A DNA stretch of 64,000 bases from CAADGU01 sp964581605 (GTDB lineage Bacteria > Chloroflexota > Anaerolineae > Promineifilales > Promineifilaceae): assembly GCA_964581605.1 (NCBI GenBank), contig CAZOPF010000019.1, forward strand, positions 1 to 64,000. Direction: 5' to 3'. The translations under genes were made by a program, and so were the position numbers. How positions within the stretch are numbered: position 1 is the first letter of the stretch; each line of letters starts with the position of its first letter. Positions 15,583 through 24,594 of the stretch are shown piece after piece. The notes below the pieces were generated by a model that did not search any database, was not told where the DNA came from, and saw only the letters and a program-made list of their open reading frames with translations.

Positions 15583-17184
15583 TTATTGAGGGGGGCAGGA
15601 TAAGGCCGGGTCCAGGGCGGCCGTCTGGTGAATCTGGTAAATGATGGGAGCCTCACCTGTTACTTCCAATTGAAAATGGGTGCGCAAAATCGCTTCTGGA
15701 TTCCAGCCAGATTCAGGCGATTCAGCGATGTAATAGATGGGAATACCTGCGTTAAGCAGGTGATCAATGGTTGTTGCCAGACAAGGCTCGTACCATTCAA
15801 ACTGAAACCGGCCAGCGATGGGGTCTGAGGGGGGAATTCGCCGATAATTCAAAACGGATTTGTGCCCATAGTAGGCCAAGTGGTCATTCAAGGAATAAGA
15901 TAAAAACACGGCGTTTTTCGGTGAGGAGAGTACTATTTGTTGCACATGGGCTACGATATTTTTGTCGCTCTGATTGCGATTTTGTAGAGCGGTTATTTGG
16001 GCTGGCAAAGGAGAAAACAGGAACAATAGCAAGGCAATACTGGCAGCCAAACGCACGGCCGAATGTGGTATCCGACCACCTGTTTTTAAGATTACAGCCC
16101 CAATTGAAACAGCTAAAAAAGGGAAAACAGGGATCAGGAAACGCCCGTTTAGGCCGGTCGGGGCAAAAGCATAGATGGCGTAAGGTAACAGCCCACCACC
16201 AATAGCCAACGCGGCCAATAATCTATAAGGCGGCCGTATGAGAAACCAGCCCGCCGGAACCAACAATAATAGGAATGGGAAATTATGCCACAATGTTTTG
16301 CCCATTTCGATGAGGCTGTACCCATTCACAAAAGATGGCCCAATGGCATAAACGAGAGAAAAGGCAGGATTTGGGTACCAACCATGGGCCGGACTGTAGC
16401 TGGTAAGTGAAATACCACCGTAATAGACTTGATTAAAGAGGGGAATCGCCAGAATACCCAGACTGATTAAAATGAAAAAAGGCCAGCGGTCCCGCTCTTG
16501 CCATAAACGGCCGGGCGCAGTGAACAGTTCAAAAATGAAGGGAACGAGCAGAAATGTGATGTTGCTGTAACGGATAAAGAGGCTAAATATGAGCAATAAA
16601 GCGCCCAAAACCCCGAATAATAAACGGCGAAACGAAGGGGGGGACTGGTATGCCCACAAGTAAAAAACAAAGCCACCTGTCACAAAAACCATCGCTGGCA
16701 CTTCTGACCAGGCGGCCGTTGCAAATTCCCAATAAGTTACGGCCGCCATCACAAACAGGGCCGTCCACCAACCACCCCAGGCTGAATCAAGCAACAGTTT
16801 TCCCAGGAAAAAGGTGGCCGCCAGCCCCAATACAGCCAGGATAGGAACCGCATAATGTACGGCCGTAGCCGACCCAGTAACCACCAAAAACGCCGCCAGT
16901 AATAAGGGAAAGCCTGGTGGGAAACCCAGATACATGCGCAAATCAGGGGGGCGTCGGATTTGAAAAGCATAAAGGGAAAAATAACCAGGGCCATATTGGT
17001 TATTGGCATCCTCGTAGGTTAGCCCATTCCCCTCTGCCAGCCGTTCGGCCGCATATACATACCCGATGGCGTCAGAAATCACGGGTTGCTTCTGTGCCAA
17101 CCCTATAAAAAGCCAACCGCTTACAATCAAACCTATGAAAGTTAATCCATAAGGTATACCAGCTTGCCACGTCGTCTTACTCAT
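15583..17184 (-). CDS. Multi-spanning membrane glycosyltransferase-like protein (ArnT/PMT fold type)
   Basis: 533 aa. The first membrane helix (about 12-30) is followed by an exposed loop with SDAIGYVYAAERLAEGNGLTYED, the D-rich luminal loop typical of GT-C fold enzymes that use polyprenyl-linked sugars. About ten further hydrophobic helices follow, and a soluble C-terminal part from about 400. It probably transfers a sugar from a lipid carrier to a surface glycan or protein. It is the last of five same-strand genes that start with an O-antigen-type ABC ATPase. Specific donor and acceptor unknown. Confidence 0.72.
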   Translation of the reverse strand: MSKTTWQAGIPYGLTFIGLIVSGWLFIGLAQKQPVISDAIGYVYAAERLAEGNGLTYEDANNQYGPGYFSLYAFQIRRPPDLRMYLGFPPGFPLLLAAFLVVTGSATAVHYAVPILAVLGLAATFFLGKLLLDSAWGGWWTALFVMAAVTYWEFATAAWSEVPAMVFVTGGFVFYLWAYQSPPSFRRLLFGVLGALLLIFSLFIRYSNITFLLVPFIFELFTAPGRLWQERDRWPFFILISLGILAIPLFNQVYYGGISLTSYSPAHGWYPNPAFSLVYAIGPSFVNGYSLIEMGKTLWHNFPFLLLLVPAGWFLIRPPYRLLAALAIGGGLLPYAIYAFAPTGLNGRFLIPVFPFLAVSIGAVILKTGGRIPHSAVRLAASIALLLFLFSPLPAQITALQNRNQSDKNIVAHVQQIVLSSPKNAVFLSYSLNDHLAYYGHKSVLNYRRIPPSDPIAGRFQFEWYEPCLATTIDHLLNAGIPIYYIAESPESGWNPEAILRTHFQLEVTGEAPIIYQIHQTAALDPALSCPPQ

Positions 17185-17202
17185 GCGTAAAAGGTTATGT
17201 GC

Positions 17203-18714
17203 TTACTGCCCCAGTACCAAAGGGCGAGAAATGATGGGCAAAAATGTCCGTTCAGTTGCTACCAGTATGGTCTGGCTGGCGATATTGTTCGTTTCATTGA
17301 CTTCTGTGATGCTTCCATCTTCGTCCACAACCACATAGAGTTCATGTGTACCCGGTGGCACATTGGGCCAGATTACCTGCACGGTCTCGACACGGCCGCA
17401 ACCGGCCAATGTCACCGTCTGGTCAGCCCCAATTTGCATGCCCCCGCCCTGGGGATCACCATCATAAAAACGGACGATGGCCGGGCCGGTGGCCGCTGCC
17501 AGGTTCCCACTGTTGGCGATGCGGGCGTTTAGGGTTACTGTTACCGGTTTGCCCTCAGAAAAAGCGGGATTGGCAAAAATGGTGGCTGGATAGAAGTCCA
17601 CTTTTTCGGGGATGACGGCCGTATGCTGCCCATAATGTGTGCCCATCTCCGACAATACCCAACTACTGCCACTCGGCTCGAACAAATAGCCATTGTAGGG
17701 GTCGTCGGTATTGCCGGTGCTGTACCATGACCAGGTTTGCACCAGCCGGTAATTGTCGTAAGGATAGCCGATAAGGGGGTCTACGGCCGTGTCCATAAAG
17801 TTGAACGTATTGCTCATATACATATTCACTCTGGATGGCGAAAAACCAAAATCCTCAGGCATCAATACGCCATACTCAGACACCGTTAGCGGCACGTCCT
17901 GGTAGCCTCTGGCTCTCATCCATTGGCGAAAGGCAATAATACGCTGCTGAAAATGGGTGATACTGTCGTTCTCATCAATATCTATCAATTCGCCATAAGG
18001 CGCATCTATGCCCGGCGGTATTTCTGCGCCCCAGCAGTTGCCAGGGTCATAATCACAACTCACTTCATTCAAGATAAAGTTATGAATGCTCCAGCCATCT
18101 ACTGGCATTGGCGTTCTGTACCGCTCCAGGTAGTTAAGCAGGATCAGGTCGAGATAGAGCAGCCGGAGGGGCGTAGGCTGCACGATGGTACCGGCGTAAA
18201 CACGGGCAGAGGGATCGGCCGTCTTGATGGCCCAGTAGAGGTCGTGATACGCTTTGGCATATACCTGTGGCTCAATATCATCTTGCCAATCTCGCCTATC
18301 TGGTTCATTGCCAATCAGCCAGATAGCACCCGGATTACCACTGGCTACTGTCTGAATGTCATCATTACCGGAGCCGAGAGAGTAGGTGTAGTTGTCTGGC
18401 CCGGTTTGAGACAGGCGAACAGTGAGTACATATTCGATGCCGTTGGGTTGGGCCGGGTTTGCCTTGGCATGATAATCCAGATACCAACCGGCCCGCAGCA
18501 TCCCCAGGTCTACGGTGGTGATAGGTGTAATGATGGCATTTATGCCATACTGACAAAGCAAATAATTGCCGCTGCTGGCCGATTCGCCAGTTACCGATAC
18601 GGCCGTGCTTGCCGATACCGGTTTTTGCTTCTTAAAGGCTATACTCAATAGCAGCACCCCCAAAAAGATAGCAAACAACAGCCCCAAACGCCCCCAACAT
18701 GGCTTCCCGTTCAT
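17203..18714 (-). CDS. Exported TIM-barrel glycosidase-like protein with CARDB domain
   Basis: 503 aa with an N-terminal membrane or signal segment (LGLLFAIFLGVLLLSIAF). The middle looks like a (beta/alpha)8 glycoside hydrolase: AIWLIGNEPDRRDWQ (about 130-145) has the N-E acid/base pair of clan A enzymes, and PLTVSEYGVLMPED (near 275) may hold the nucleophile. A CARDB/bacterial Ig-like adhesion domain occupies about 375-480 (VTVTLNARIANSGN...YVVVDEDGSITEVNETNN). Its start overlaps the stop of the upstream gene by 4 nt (ATGA). It probably trims or binds a surface polysaccharide. Confidence 0.72.
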   Translation of the reverse strand: MNGKPCWGRLGLLFAIFLGVLLLSIAFKKQKPVSASTAVSVTGESASSGNYLLCQYGINAIITPITTVDLGMLRAGWYLDYHAKANPAQPNGIEYVLTVRLSQTGPDNYTYSLGSGNDDIQTVASGNPGAIWLIGNEPDRRDWQDDIEPQVYAKAYHDLYWAIKTADPSARVYAGTIVQPTPLRLLYLDLILLNYLERYRTPMPVDGWSIHNFILNEVSCDYDPGNCWGAEIPPGIDAPYGELIDIDENDSITHFQQRIIAFRQWMRARGYQDVPLTVSEYGVLMPEDFGFSPSRVNMYMSNTFNFMDTAVDPLIGYPYDNYRLVQTWSWYSTGNTDDPYNGYLFEPSGSSWVLSEMGTHYGQHTAVIPEKVDFYPATIFANPAFSEGKPVTVTLNARIANSGNLAAATGPAIVRFYDGDPQGGGMQIGADQTVTLAGCGRVETVQVIWPNVPPGTHELYVVVDEDGSITEVNETNNIASQTILVATERTFLPIISRPLVLGQ

Positions 18715-20144
18715 TGATCAATCTCCACATAAACCGGCTGCCCGGTCACATAAATAGATACACGGCCGTCGCCGTTGGTATCCACAACAGTCTGGGTATT
18801 CCCATAAATAATATCGCGCACCGTAGCCTGTGTGCCCCACAGCTGCAGCACTTTTACAGTTGTTGTATCCACCGGGTTCAGCCAGGCCACATATACAATC
18901 CGTTCGTGAACGTTATCTATAAACCGATAAGCCTCCATATCTGTCGCCCCGGTTTGGGCATTACTGAGGCGGTAGTCAAAGTGGGCCGTGCTTAATTCAT
19001 CAACGGCCGTGCCATAAGCATAATAGGCCAACTTTGGCTGCGGGGTGGCATCATCTGTCACCAATCCATTTTCGCTATAAAACCCGCCAGGATCATGCAG
19101 CATCCACCAGATCATCACATCCACATCGGCCGCCAGACTTTGGGTAAACAGTTCCACCACATACCGCGCCTGAATTTCCGGGCTGCTGGGGCTGTTGGGC
19201 GGATTATTACTATGCCAGCCCGCTTCCGTAATCATCATCGGTTTATCGCCCACGCCATAAGTGGTTAATATGTCTCGTATAGCGTCTGCTTTTTCTAGCA
19301 AGCCAGGGCCCTGGGTTGCCCAGTTATAAGCAAAATGGGGGTAGGCATGAAAATTCATCACATCAAAATAATTGCCCCCGCCGGCCGCCAGCACATCATC
19401 TAAAAATTCACGTACAAACGGGCCATTTTGGTCTTCAAACCAATCATGGGCAATGCCGCCAAATACGACCTGTGCGTTCGGATTGGCTGCTTTGACGGCC
19501 GCATAGGCTGTGGCTAATAGTGAGGCATATTGTTGCCCATAGTTGCCCCAGCCTGCCTCAAAATAATCATCATTCGCATCCGGCTCATTATAAAACTCCC
19601 AATAGGAGACGACGGGCGAACCGGGCGCATCGGCAACCCCGTCCCCATCAAACCGCTCCACCAACGCGCCCACAAACTCTGCAAAATCTGGCAGCCGCCC
19701 TGCATACAGCGGGGCACGATTGCCCGGAGCGGCCCAATCTGGCGCTGCGTGAATGGTGGCGATCATCTGATAGCTGCCGTGCTGGTAATGCGCTGCGCCT
19801 AAAGCCTGATCGGCCGCGCCCCAATCATATTGTGCCGGAGAAACATCTTCTGGCTCTATGCTGCGCCAGTTCACCTGTGCCCGCACCCAGGTAGCCTGGC
19901 TGTTTACAAGTGAGCTGTGATACTGGCTGGTGGAGCGGGTATCCGAGTACATTTGTACGCCAAAAAGTGGATGGCCGAGCGTGGCGTCATGGTTATTTAG
20001 AATGAGCGGCAGGTAGACAGGAGGAGTGCCTTCAGGTTCAGCGTGGGCCGTTAATTGTTGGCTGAAGCGGATGAAAACAAATGCTGACCCCAATAATAGA
20101 GCTAATAATAAATGACGTAACAGGTTGTTTTTTGTGAAAACCAT
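18711..20144 (-). CDS. Exported glycoside-hydrolase-like protein (clan GH-A type)
   Basis: 477 aa with a signal peptide (LLRHLLLALLLGSAFVFI). The barrel shows VSYWEFYNEPDANDDYF (about 165-180), an N-E-P acid/base motif, and KPMMITEAGWHSNN (near 300), a second glutamate fitting a nucleophile. These match the GH5/GH39/GH42-like pattern. A beta-rich C-terminal extension follows. It is translationally coupled to the next gene by a 4-nt overlap. It may process the glycan exported by the ABC system encoded first in the operon. Exact GH family not assigned. Confidence 0.75.
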   Translation of the reverse strand: MVFTKNNLLRHLLLALLLGSAFVFIRFSQQLTAHAEPEGTPPVYLPLILNNHDATLGHPLFGVQMYSDTRSTSQYHSSLVNSQATWVRAQVNWRSIEPEDVSPAQYDWGAADQALGAAHYQHGSYQMIATIHAAPDWAAPGNRAPLYAGRLPDFAEFVGALVERFDGDGVADAPGSPVVSYWEFYNEPDANDDYFEAGWGNYGQQYASLLATAYAAVKAANPNAQVVFGGIAHDWFEDQNGPFVREFLDDVLAAGGGNYFDVMNFHAYPHFAYNWATQGPGLLEKADAIRDILTTYGVGDKPMMITEAGWHSNNPPNSPSSPEIQARYVVELFTQSLAADVDVMIWWMLHDPGGFYSENGLVTDDATPQPKLAYYAYGTAVDELSTAHFDYRLSNAQTGATDMEAYRFIDNVHERIVYVAWLNPVDTTTVKVLQLWGTQATVRDIIYGNTQTVVDTNGDGRVSIYVTGQPVYVEIDQ

Positions 20145-20168
20145 AATCCGTATAAGATGTTGGCAATG

Positions 20169-21272
20169 TTACGGCCGTAACACTACCGGTAGAAAAGTAT
20201 GATAGAACGATGTGGGCGGCCGCCATTCGGCAATCTTGCCGCTGCCCATTTCGGTAATCCAGGCGTGTTCGTTGGCGCCTACGGCTATGTGGCGTGGTTG
20301 GCTGTCTGGTGTGGGCAGTGGCGCAGCCCAATAATAAGAAATGTTTGCCTGCGCGTCCGTCACAAATTTGCCTGCCCGGTTTCCGGCTGTTTCTACATAC
20401 CAGATGTGTGACAGATTATCAGGGCTGCTGAATGCCAGCCCGGTGGGCTGGCCGCCGGTTGACCATGCGTTTACCCATTCCCAAAAGCTAAGGGTGCCCG
20501 GTGCGTACACACCTACCCAATCTTGCGAGGGGGCTGAAATCCAGGTACGGCCGTCTCCAATCACCATATCGCCGGGCGGGAAAAGCGTGCCGCCTGGCCC
20601 AGAAATAACCGGCACATGGGCAAAATCATCTTCGTCCACCCGATATTCGCTTACTCGATTGAGGGCAGGTGCAGTCAGCCAGATATGCGTGTTGTCCAAA
20701 ACGGCAACATCTTCTAGCTGCCCGCCAGCTGATTCATAGGGGAATTCTTGAAATTGGCTGGTATTGGGATTGAAAACGGCCAGCTTATTACCGGCGCGTT
20801 GCAGAAACCAGACACGGCCGTCTGGCGACAAATCAATTCCGGTTGGTTCACTACCGGCCGTTGGCACGGCATATTCCACGATGTTGCCAGCAGGCAATGT
20901 CAACCGGCCAATCTGGTTGCCCGCATTTTCGGTAAACCAGATCGTGTTGTTACCATCATAAACCAGGTCATATGGTTCGCTGTTGGGTGTTGGCACAGTC
21001 AATGTGGTAAAGGTGTAGTCAACTGTACTGGTCACTACCAGATGCCCAATTGCATTGGCGTCTGGCAGGGTAAACCAGACGCTGGCTGGCGGCCCGGACG
21101 TTTCCACCACAATGTGAAAAGGATGCCCAACAGGTACCGGGTATTCATGAATAAATCCCAGATCAGGCGGCCCGCTTGTTGCTGTGGGGTTTGCTTTTGT
21201 GTGGCCGGTGACGATGATAAGCGCGGTTGTGACGCTGGCGATGATGAATAGAAGCAAAATCAGTCGTCTCAT
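20169..21272 (-). CDS. Exported beta-propeller protein (Vgb/streptogramin-lyase-like)
   Basis: 367 aa. Signal peptide MRRLILLLFIIASVTTALIIV, then about six repeats of an IWFTENAGNQIGRLTLPAG / VWFLQRAGNKLAVFNP / IWYVETAGNRAGKFV type, the blade pattern of virginiamycin B lyase-like propellers. The lyase function itself is unlikely here: an extracellular, ligand- or glycan-binding propeller fits better with the polysaccharide operon. Its ATG overlaps the upstream ATPase stop by 4 nt, and 24 nt separate it from the next gene. Confidence 0.78.
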   Translation of the reverse strand: MRRLILLLFIIASVTTALIIVTGHTKANPTATSGPPDLGFIHEYPVPVGHPFHIVVETSGPPASVWFTLPDANAIGHLVVTSTVDYTFTTLTVPTPNSEPYDLVYDGNNTIWFTENAGNQIGRLTLPAGNIVEYAVPTAGSEPTGIDLSPDGRVWFLQRAGNKLAVFNPNTSQFQEFPYESAGGQLEDVAVLDNTHIWLTAPALNRVSEYRVDEDDFAHVPVISGPGGTLFPPGDMVIGDGRTWISAPSQDWVGVYAPGTLSFWEWVNAWSTGGQPTGLAFSSPDNLSHIWYVETAGNRAGKFVTDAQANISYYWAAPLPTPDSQPRHIAVGANEHAWITEMGSGKIAEWRPPTSFYHTFLPVVLRP

Positions 21273-22579
21273 ATCAATTCTGTCCTTACGGCCGTGTCGG
21301 CCAGGATTGCTTCTTCTGCCAGCATATCCTCCCGGTCATCTGCCAGCCCATCTGTTGGCCCATCTGCTGCCCATGCCCAGGTAGCAGGCATGGCAATCAA
21401 ACCATCTAGCTCATTGGCCCCGCCAGGAACCACCCGGAAGGCATAGGCTCGCTTATGAAACGCATAACAATAATGGGTCTGGCCGTCGTGTACGGCCGTG
21501 GTCACTTCATAGCGGGCGGGCAGCAGGGGCAGTTGCTCGATGTGATAACGCACCGCGCCTGGCCCTTGCAGCCACCCCAAATCCAGCCCGGCCATTTTGG
21601 TATTGGGGCCGTTCACATGCACCCCATCCTGCCGGAAAATTGCCAGACCAAATTCCGGGTTGTTCACGGGCTTATGGGCCACGTAGTGCATTTCAATGGT
21701 CATTGGCTCGCCGGTGAGGAACACGGGAGCTTCCTCACCACGTGCATTGAGAAAGCGCACGGCCGTAATATCTACGCCACGCGAAACGGTTGAGGAAGGT
21801 ACGGCCGTGCTGCTCACCGCCGATTCCTGTTCATAGGCATACGCCTGATACTCAGCCGCTACATCTTCCACCGCCCCCACTGCCCGCGCCTGCCCTTTTT
21901 CCAGCCACAACATGTGTGTACAAAGAGTGCGCATCACATTCAGGTTGTGGCTGACCATGATGATCGTCACCCCATCCTCCCGCATTTGCCTGATGGCGTC
22001 CAGACACTTGGTTTGAAATGCCTGATCACCCACCGCCAAAATCTCATCCACAATCAAAACATCTGGCTGCATGTGGATGGCTACGCTAAAGCCCAACCGC
22101 ATATACATCCCCGACGAGTAATGTTTAACGGGCATTTCAATATATTCGCCCAATTCCGAGAAGGTCACAATGTCGGCAAAACGGGCATTGGTGGCCGCTT
22201 CATCCAGCCCCAGGAGCGAGGCATTGAGGTAGATGTTCTCACGTCCGGTCAAATCGGGATGGAAACCGGCCCCTAATTCCAGCAATGCACTGACACGGCC
22301 GCGCACGATGATGCGGCCGTCAGTCGGCCGCAGAATTCGGGCAATCAATTTCAATGCCGTGCTTTTGCCGCTCCCATTTCGCCCCACAATGCCAAAACAT
22401 TGCCCCGGCAGCACCGTAAAACTCAGATCCCGTACCGCCCACAAATGCCGTTCTTCATCCTTGCGCCGCGAAAATGCCGAAGTCACCGTGCGCCAGATAG
22501 AGCGTTGTTGCTCCTTTATAAAGACAAACCGCTTGCTCACGTTTTGAAACGTGATAACTGGCTCAATACCATCAACCAT
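21269..22579 (-). CDS. ABC transporter ATPase for surface polysaccharide export (Wzt type)
   Basis: 436 aa. Nucleotide-binding domain: Walker A GIVGRNGSGKST (about 76-87), signature YSSGMYMRLGFS (about 163-174) and Walker B VLIVDEILAVGD (near 188-199). The YSSGM signature and the DEILAVGD form are typical for O-antigen and teichoic-acid exporters. The extra ~170-residue C-terminal domain matches the Wzt carbohydrate-binding domain that recognises a glycan end. The usual permease (Wzm) gene is not next to it: upstream lies a repeat spacer and then an acyl-CoA dehydrogenase on the same strand. It heads the five-gene operon. Confidence 0.88.
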   Translation of the reverse strand: MVDGIEPVITFQNVSKRFVFIKEQQRSIWRTVTSAFSRRKDEERHLWAVRDLSFTVLPGQCFGIVGRNGSGKSTALKLIARILRPTDGRIIVRGRVSALLELGAGFHPDLTGRENIYLNASLLGLDEAATNARFADIVTFSELGEYIEMPVKHYSSGMYMRLGFSVAIHMQPDVLIVDEILAVGDQAFQTKCLDAIRQMREDGVTIIMVSHNLNVMRTLCTHMLWLEKGQARAVGAVEDVAAEYQAYAYEQESAVSSTAVPSSTVSRGVDITAVRFLNARGEEAPVFLTGEPMTIEMHYVAHKPVNNPEFGLAIFRQDGVHVNGPNTKMAGLDLGWLQGPGAVRYHIEQLPLLPARYEVTTAVHDGQTHYCYAFHKRAYAFRVVPGGANELDGLIAMPATWAWAADGPTDGLADDREDMLAEEAILADTAVRTELI

Positions 22580-22663
22580 CGCAAAAAGCCCTCTTTTTCA
22601 TACACGAGAGGGCATTTTAACCTAAAAAGCATCCCCGAACCAAACCGGGTTAATGGCACATTG

Positions 22664-22733
22664 GTAGGGGCGAGGCAGTTGGGAACGGAGATGTTTTAGT
22701 AAGATAAGATGTTTCCCAACTGCCTCGCCCCTA
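22664..22733. repeat. Dispersed palindrome with 20+ bp stem
   Basis: TAGGGGCGAGGCAGTTGGGAA (22665-22685) pairs with TTCCCAACTGCCTCGCCCCTA (22713-22733). It lies between the acyl-CoA dehydrogenase stop and the polysaccharide operon start. It lacks a T-run, so it looks like a mobile or REP-like palindrome more than a terminator. Confidence 0.75.
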
Positions 22734-22741
22734 CAAGACAT

Positions 22742-23890
22742 TCATTTGCGGAACAGTTCGCGCACGATGATATTGCGCTGAATCTGGCTGGTGCCCTCGT
22801 AAATCTGGAAAATTTTGGCGTCGCGCATCAACTTTTCCACCGGATATTCGGACATGTACCCATACCCGCCAAAAACTTGCACCGCATTCGTGGTCACTTT
22901 CATAGCAGTATCAGCGGCAAATGCTTTGGCATAGGCAGCTAATGAGGTATTGCTCAATCCGGCATCTACGGCCCAGGCGCATTTCCACACCAGCAGGCGG
23001 GCCGCCTCTACTTCAATCGCCATGTCGGCGATCATGTGGCCGATGACCTGATGTTTGTAAAGTGGCTGCCCCCAGGTGCTGCGCTCTTTGGCGTAGCGCA
23101 CACATTCGTCTAATGCCCGCTGTGCTACGCCGACAGAACCGGCGGCCGTACCCGGCCGGCTGCGGTCAAACACCTTCATGGCGATGAGGAAACCATCTCC
23201 TTCTTTGCCTAGCAGATGGCTGGCAGGCACGCGCACATTGTCGAAGATGACTTCGGCCGTATCTGAAGCGTGCTGCCCCATTTTGTCAAACGGTTTGCCA
23301 ACGCTCACCCCTTCCCAATTCCGCTCCACAATGAAACAGCTCATGCCGTTGTAGCGGGTGTTCGGGTCGGTGTAGGCAAAGACGGTATAGAAGTCAGCTA
23401 CCGTTGCGCCCGTGATGAAGGTTTTGCTGCCATTGAGGATGTAATGATCGCCTTCTTTGCGAGCGGTGGTTTTGATTCCGGCCACGTCAGAACCGGCTTC
23501 TGGCTCGGTGGCGCAGTAGCTGGCCATCTGCCCGTTGGCCATACGGCCGCAGTATTCCTTTTTCTGCGCTTCGTTACCGGCAATGAGGATGGGCAAGATC
23601 GCCAACCCGTTGACGGCAATGGCGGTGCTCATGCCGGAGCAACCCCAGGCCAGTTCTTCGCCGACGATGATTTCTTCCAGCAGGCTCAGCCCCATGCCGC
23701 CATATTCTTCAGGCACATTCTGGCAGGTAAAACCCATTTCCTGCGCTTTCTTAACGATAGGCCAGGGGTATTCGTGGGTTTTGTCGTAATGTTCGGCGTG
23801 GGGGGCGATCTCTTTGCGGGCAAATTCGCGGGCCAGTTGCTGGATTTCTTGCTGTTCTTTGGTGAGGCCAAAATTAACTGTGCTGTTCAT
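22742..23890 (-). CDS. Acyl-CoA dehydrogenase
   Basis: 382 aa, FAD-dependent enzyme of beta-oxidation or branched-chain amino acid breakdown. Signatures visible: YCATEPEAGSDVAGIKTTA (about 131-149, PS00072-like), the C-terminal block QVFGGYGYMSEYPVEKLMRDAK (PS00073-like) and the catalytic glutamate in QIYEGTSQIQRNIIV. The start follows AAGGAG. It lies 14 nt downstream of the PRC-barrel gene on the same strand, probably one transcript. Chain-length preference cannot be read from the sequence. Confidence 0.94.
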   Translation of the reverse strand: MNSTVNFGLTKEQQEIQQLAREFARKEIAPHAEHYDKTHEYPWPIVKKAQEMGFTCQNVPEEYGGMGLSLLEEIIVGEELAWGCSGMSTAIAVNGLAILPILIAGNEAQKKEYCGRMANGQMASYCATEPEAGSDVAGIKTTARKEGDHYILNGSKTFITGATVADFYTVFAYTDPNTRYNGMSCFIVERNWEGVSVGKPFDKMGQHASDTAEVIFDNVRVPASHLLGKEGDGFLIAMKVFDRSRPGTAAGSVGVAQRALDECVRYAKERSTWGQPLYKHQVIGHMIADMAIEVEAARLLVWKCAWAVDAGLSNTSLAAYAKAFAADTAMKVTTNAVQVFGGYGYMSEYPVEKLMRDAKIFQIYEGTSQIQRNIIVRELFRK

Positions 23891-23904
23891 GCTGTTCTCC
23901 TTTT

Positions 23905-24444
23905 TTATTCTGGGGCTTCTTCTTGTGTGGGTGGTGGGGCAGTCAGGTTGGTGGTTTCGGCTTTGGTCAGGTCTATGGTCATAATGCCATCGGTATTGCC
24001 GGTGTCAATGAGGGTGGAGCGGGCTATCGCGCCTTTGTCGGCTACCGGGCCATCCACATGCACTTTCGCCAGGGTGAAACCGACAATGTCGCCCTCTTCG
24101 CCAATGACAATGTCGCCGATAGTGGCGACTTTGGTGCCGTTGGGGGTGTCCACGCCTCGGCCGCGCAGCTTGCTCAATCGCACCCACACGGCCGTTTCTT
24201 CATTCGTGCTTTCTTCAATGACGACATCAGGGTTTTTCACCAGGACGGCATCTATGCCAAAGACGACGACCCCGTCACGGGAAATAAGATAGGATTTGCG
24301 CCGGATCATGCCTTCCTGGCCGATGAAGACGCCGGTGATCTGGGTGAGGTCGTTGTTAAGATAGATGTCTTTAACGGTGCCGAGGTTACGGCCGTCTAGC
24401 ACTGAAAATATCGGCTTGTTGAGTAAATCTTTTCCCAGTCTCAT
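23905..24444 (-). CDS. PRC-barrel domain protein (two domains)
   Basis: 179 aa. Residues about 1-75 (GKDLLNKPIFSVLDGRNLGTVKDIYLN...VFGIDAVLV) and about 85-165 (LRGRGVDTPNGTKVATIGDIVIGEEGDIVGFTLAKV) are both PRC-barrel-like. PRC barrels occur in RimM, photosynthetic reaction centre H subunits and small stress- or RNA-linked proteins. The C-terminal tail is rich in T, P and E. A strong AGGAGG precedes the ATG, and a good promoter lies about 45-70 nt upstream. Function unknown. Confidence 0.8.
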   Translation of the reverse strand: MRLGKDLLNKPIFSVLDGRNLGTVKDIYLNNDLTQITGVFIGQEGMIRRKSYLISRDGVVVFGIDAVLVKNPDVVIEESTNEETAVWVRLSKLRGRGVDTPNGTKVATIGDIVIGEEGDIVGFTLAKVHVDGPVADKGAIARSTLIDTGNTDGIMTIDLTKAETTNLTAPPPTQEEAPE

Positions 24445-24488
24445 ACCTTGCCTCCTGCATCAACAAATGACGCACTGCATCCATCGGG

Positions 24489-24516
24489 ATTATAATCTTA
24501 CTTTGGGTGTGGGCAA
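24489..24516 (-). promoter_or_regulatory. Sigma-70-like promoter for the PRC-barrel/acyl-CoA dehydrogenase genes
   Basis: Reading the minus strand: TTGCCC (24511-24516), 16-nt spacer, TATAAT (24489-24494). It lies 45 nt upstream of the PRC-barrel start codon. Confidence 0.55.
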
Positions 24517-24594
24517 AAAAAGAGCAGGCGATAAGTGACAGGTGGCTGGTAGCTGGTGAGTCAATAGTTGCAACCGGCTGCTTTCATACCTTGA

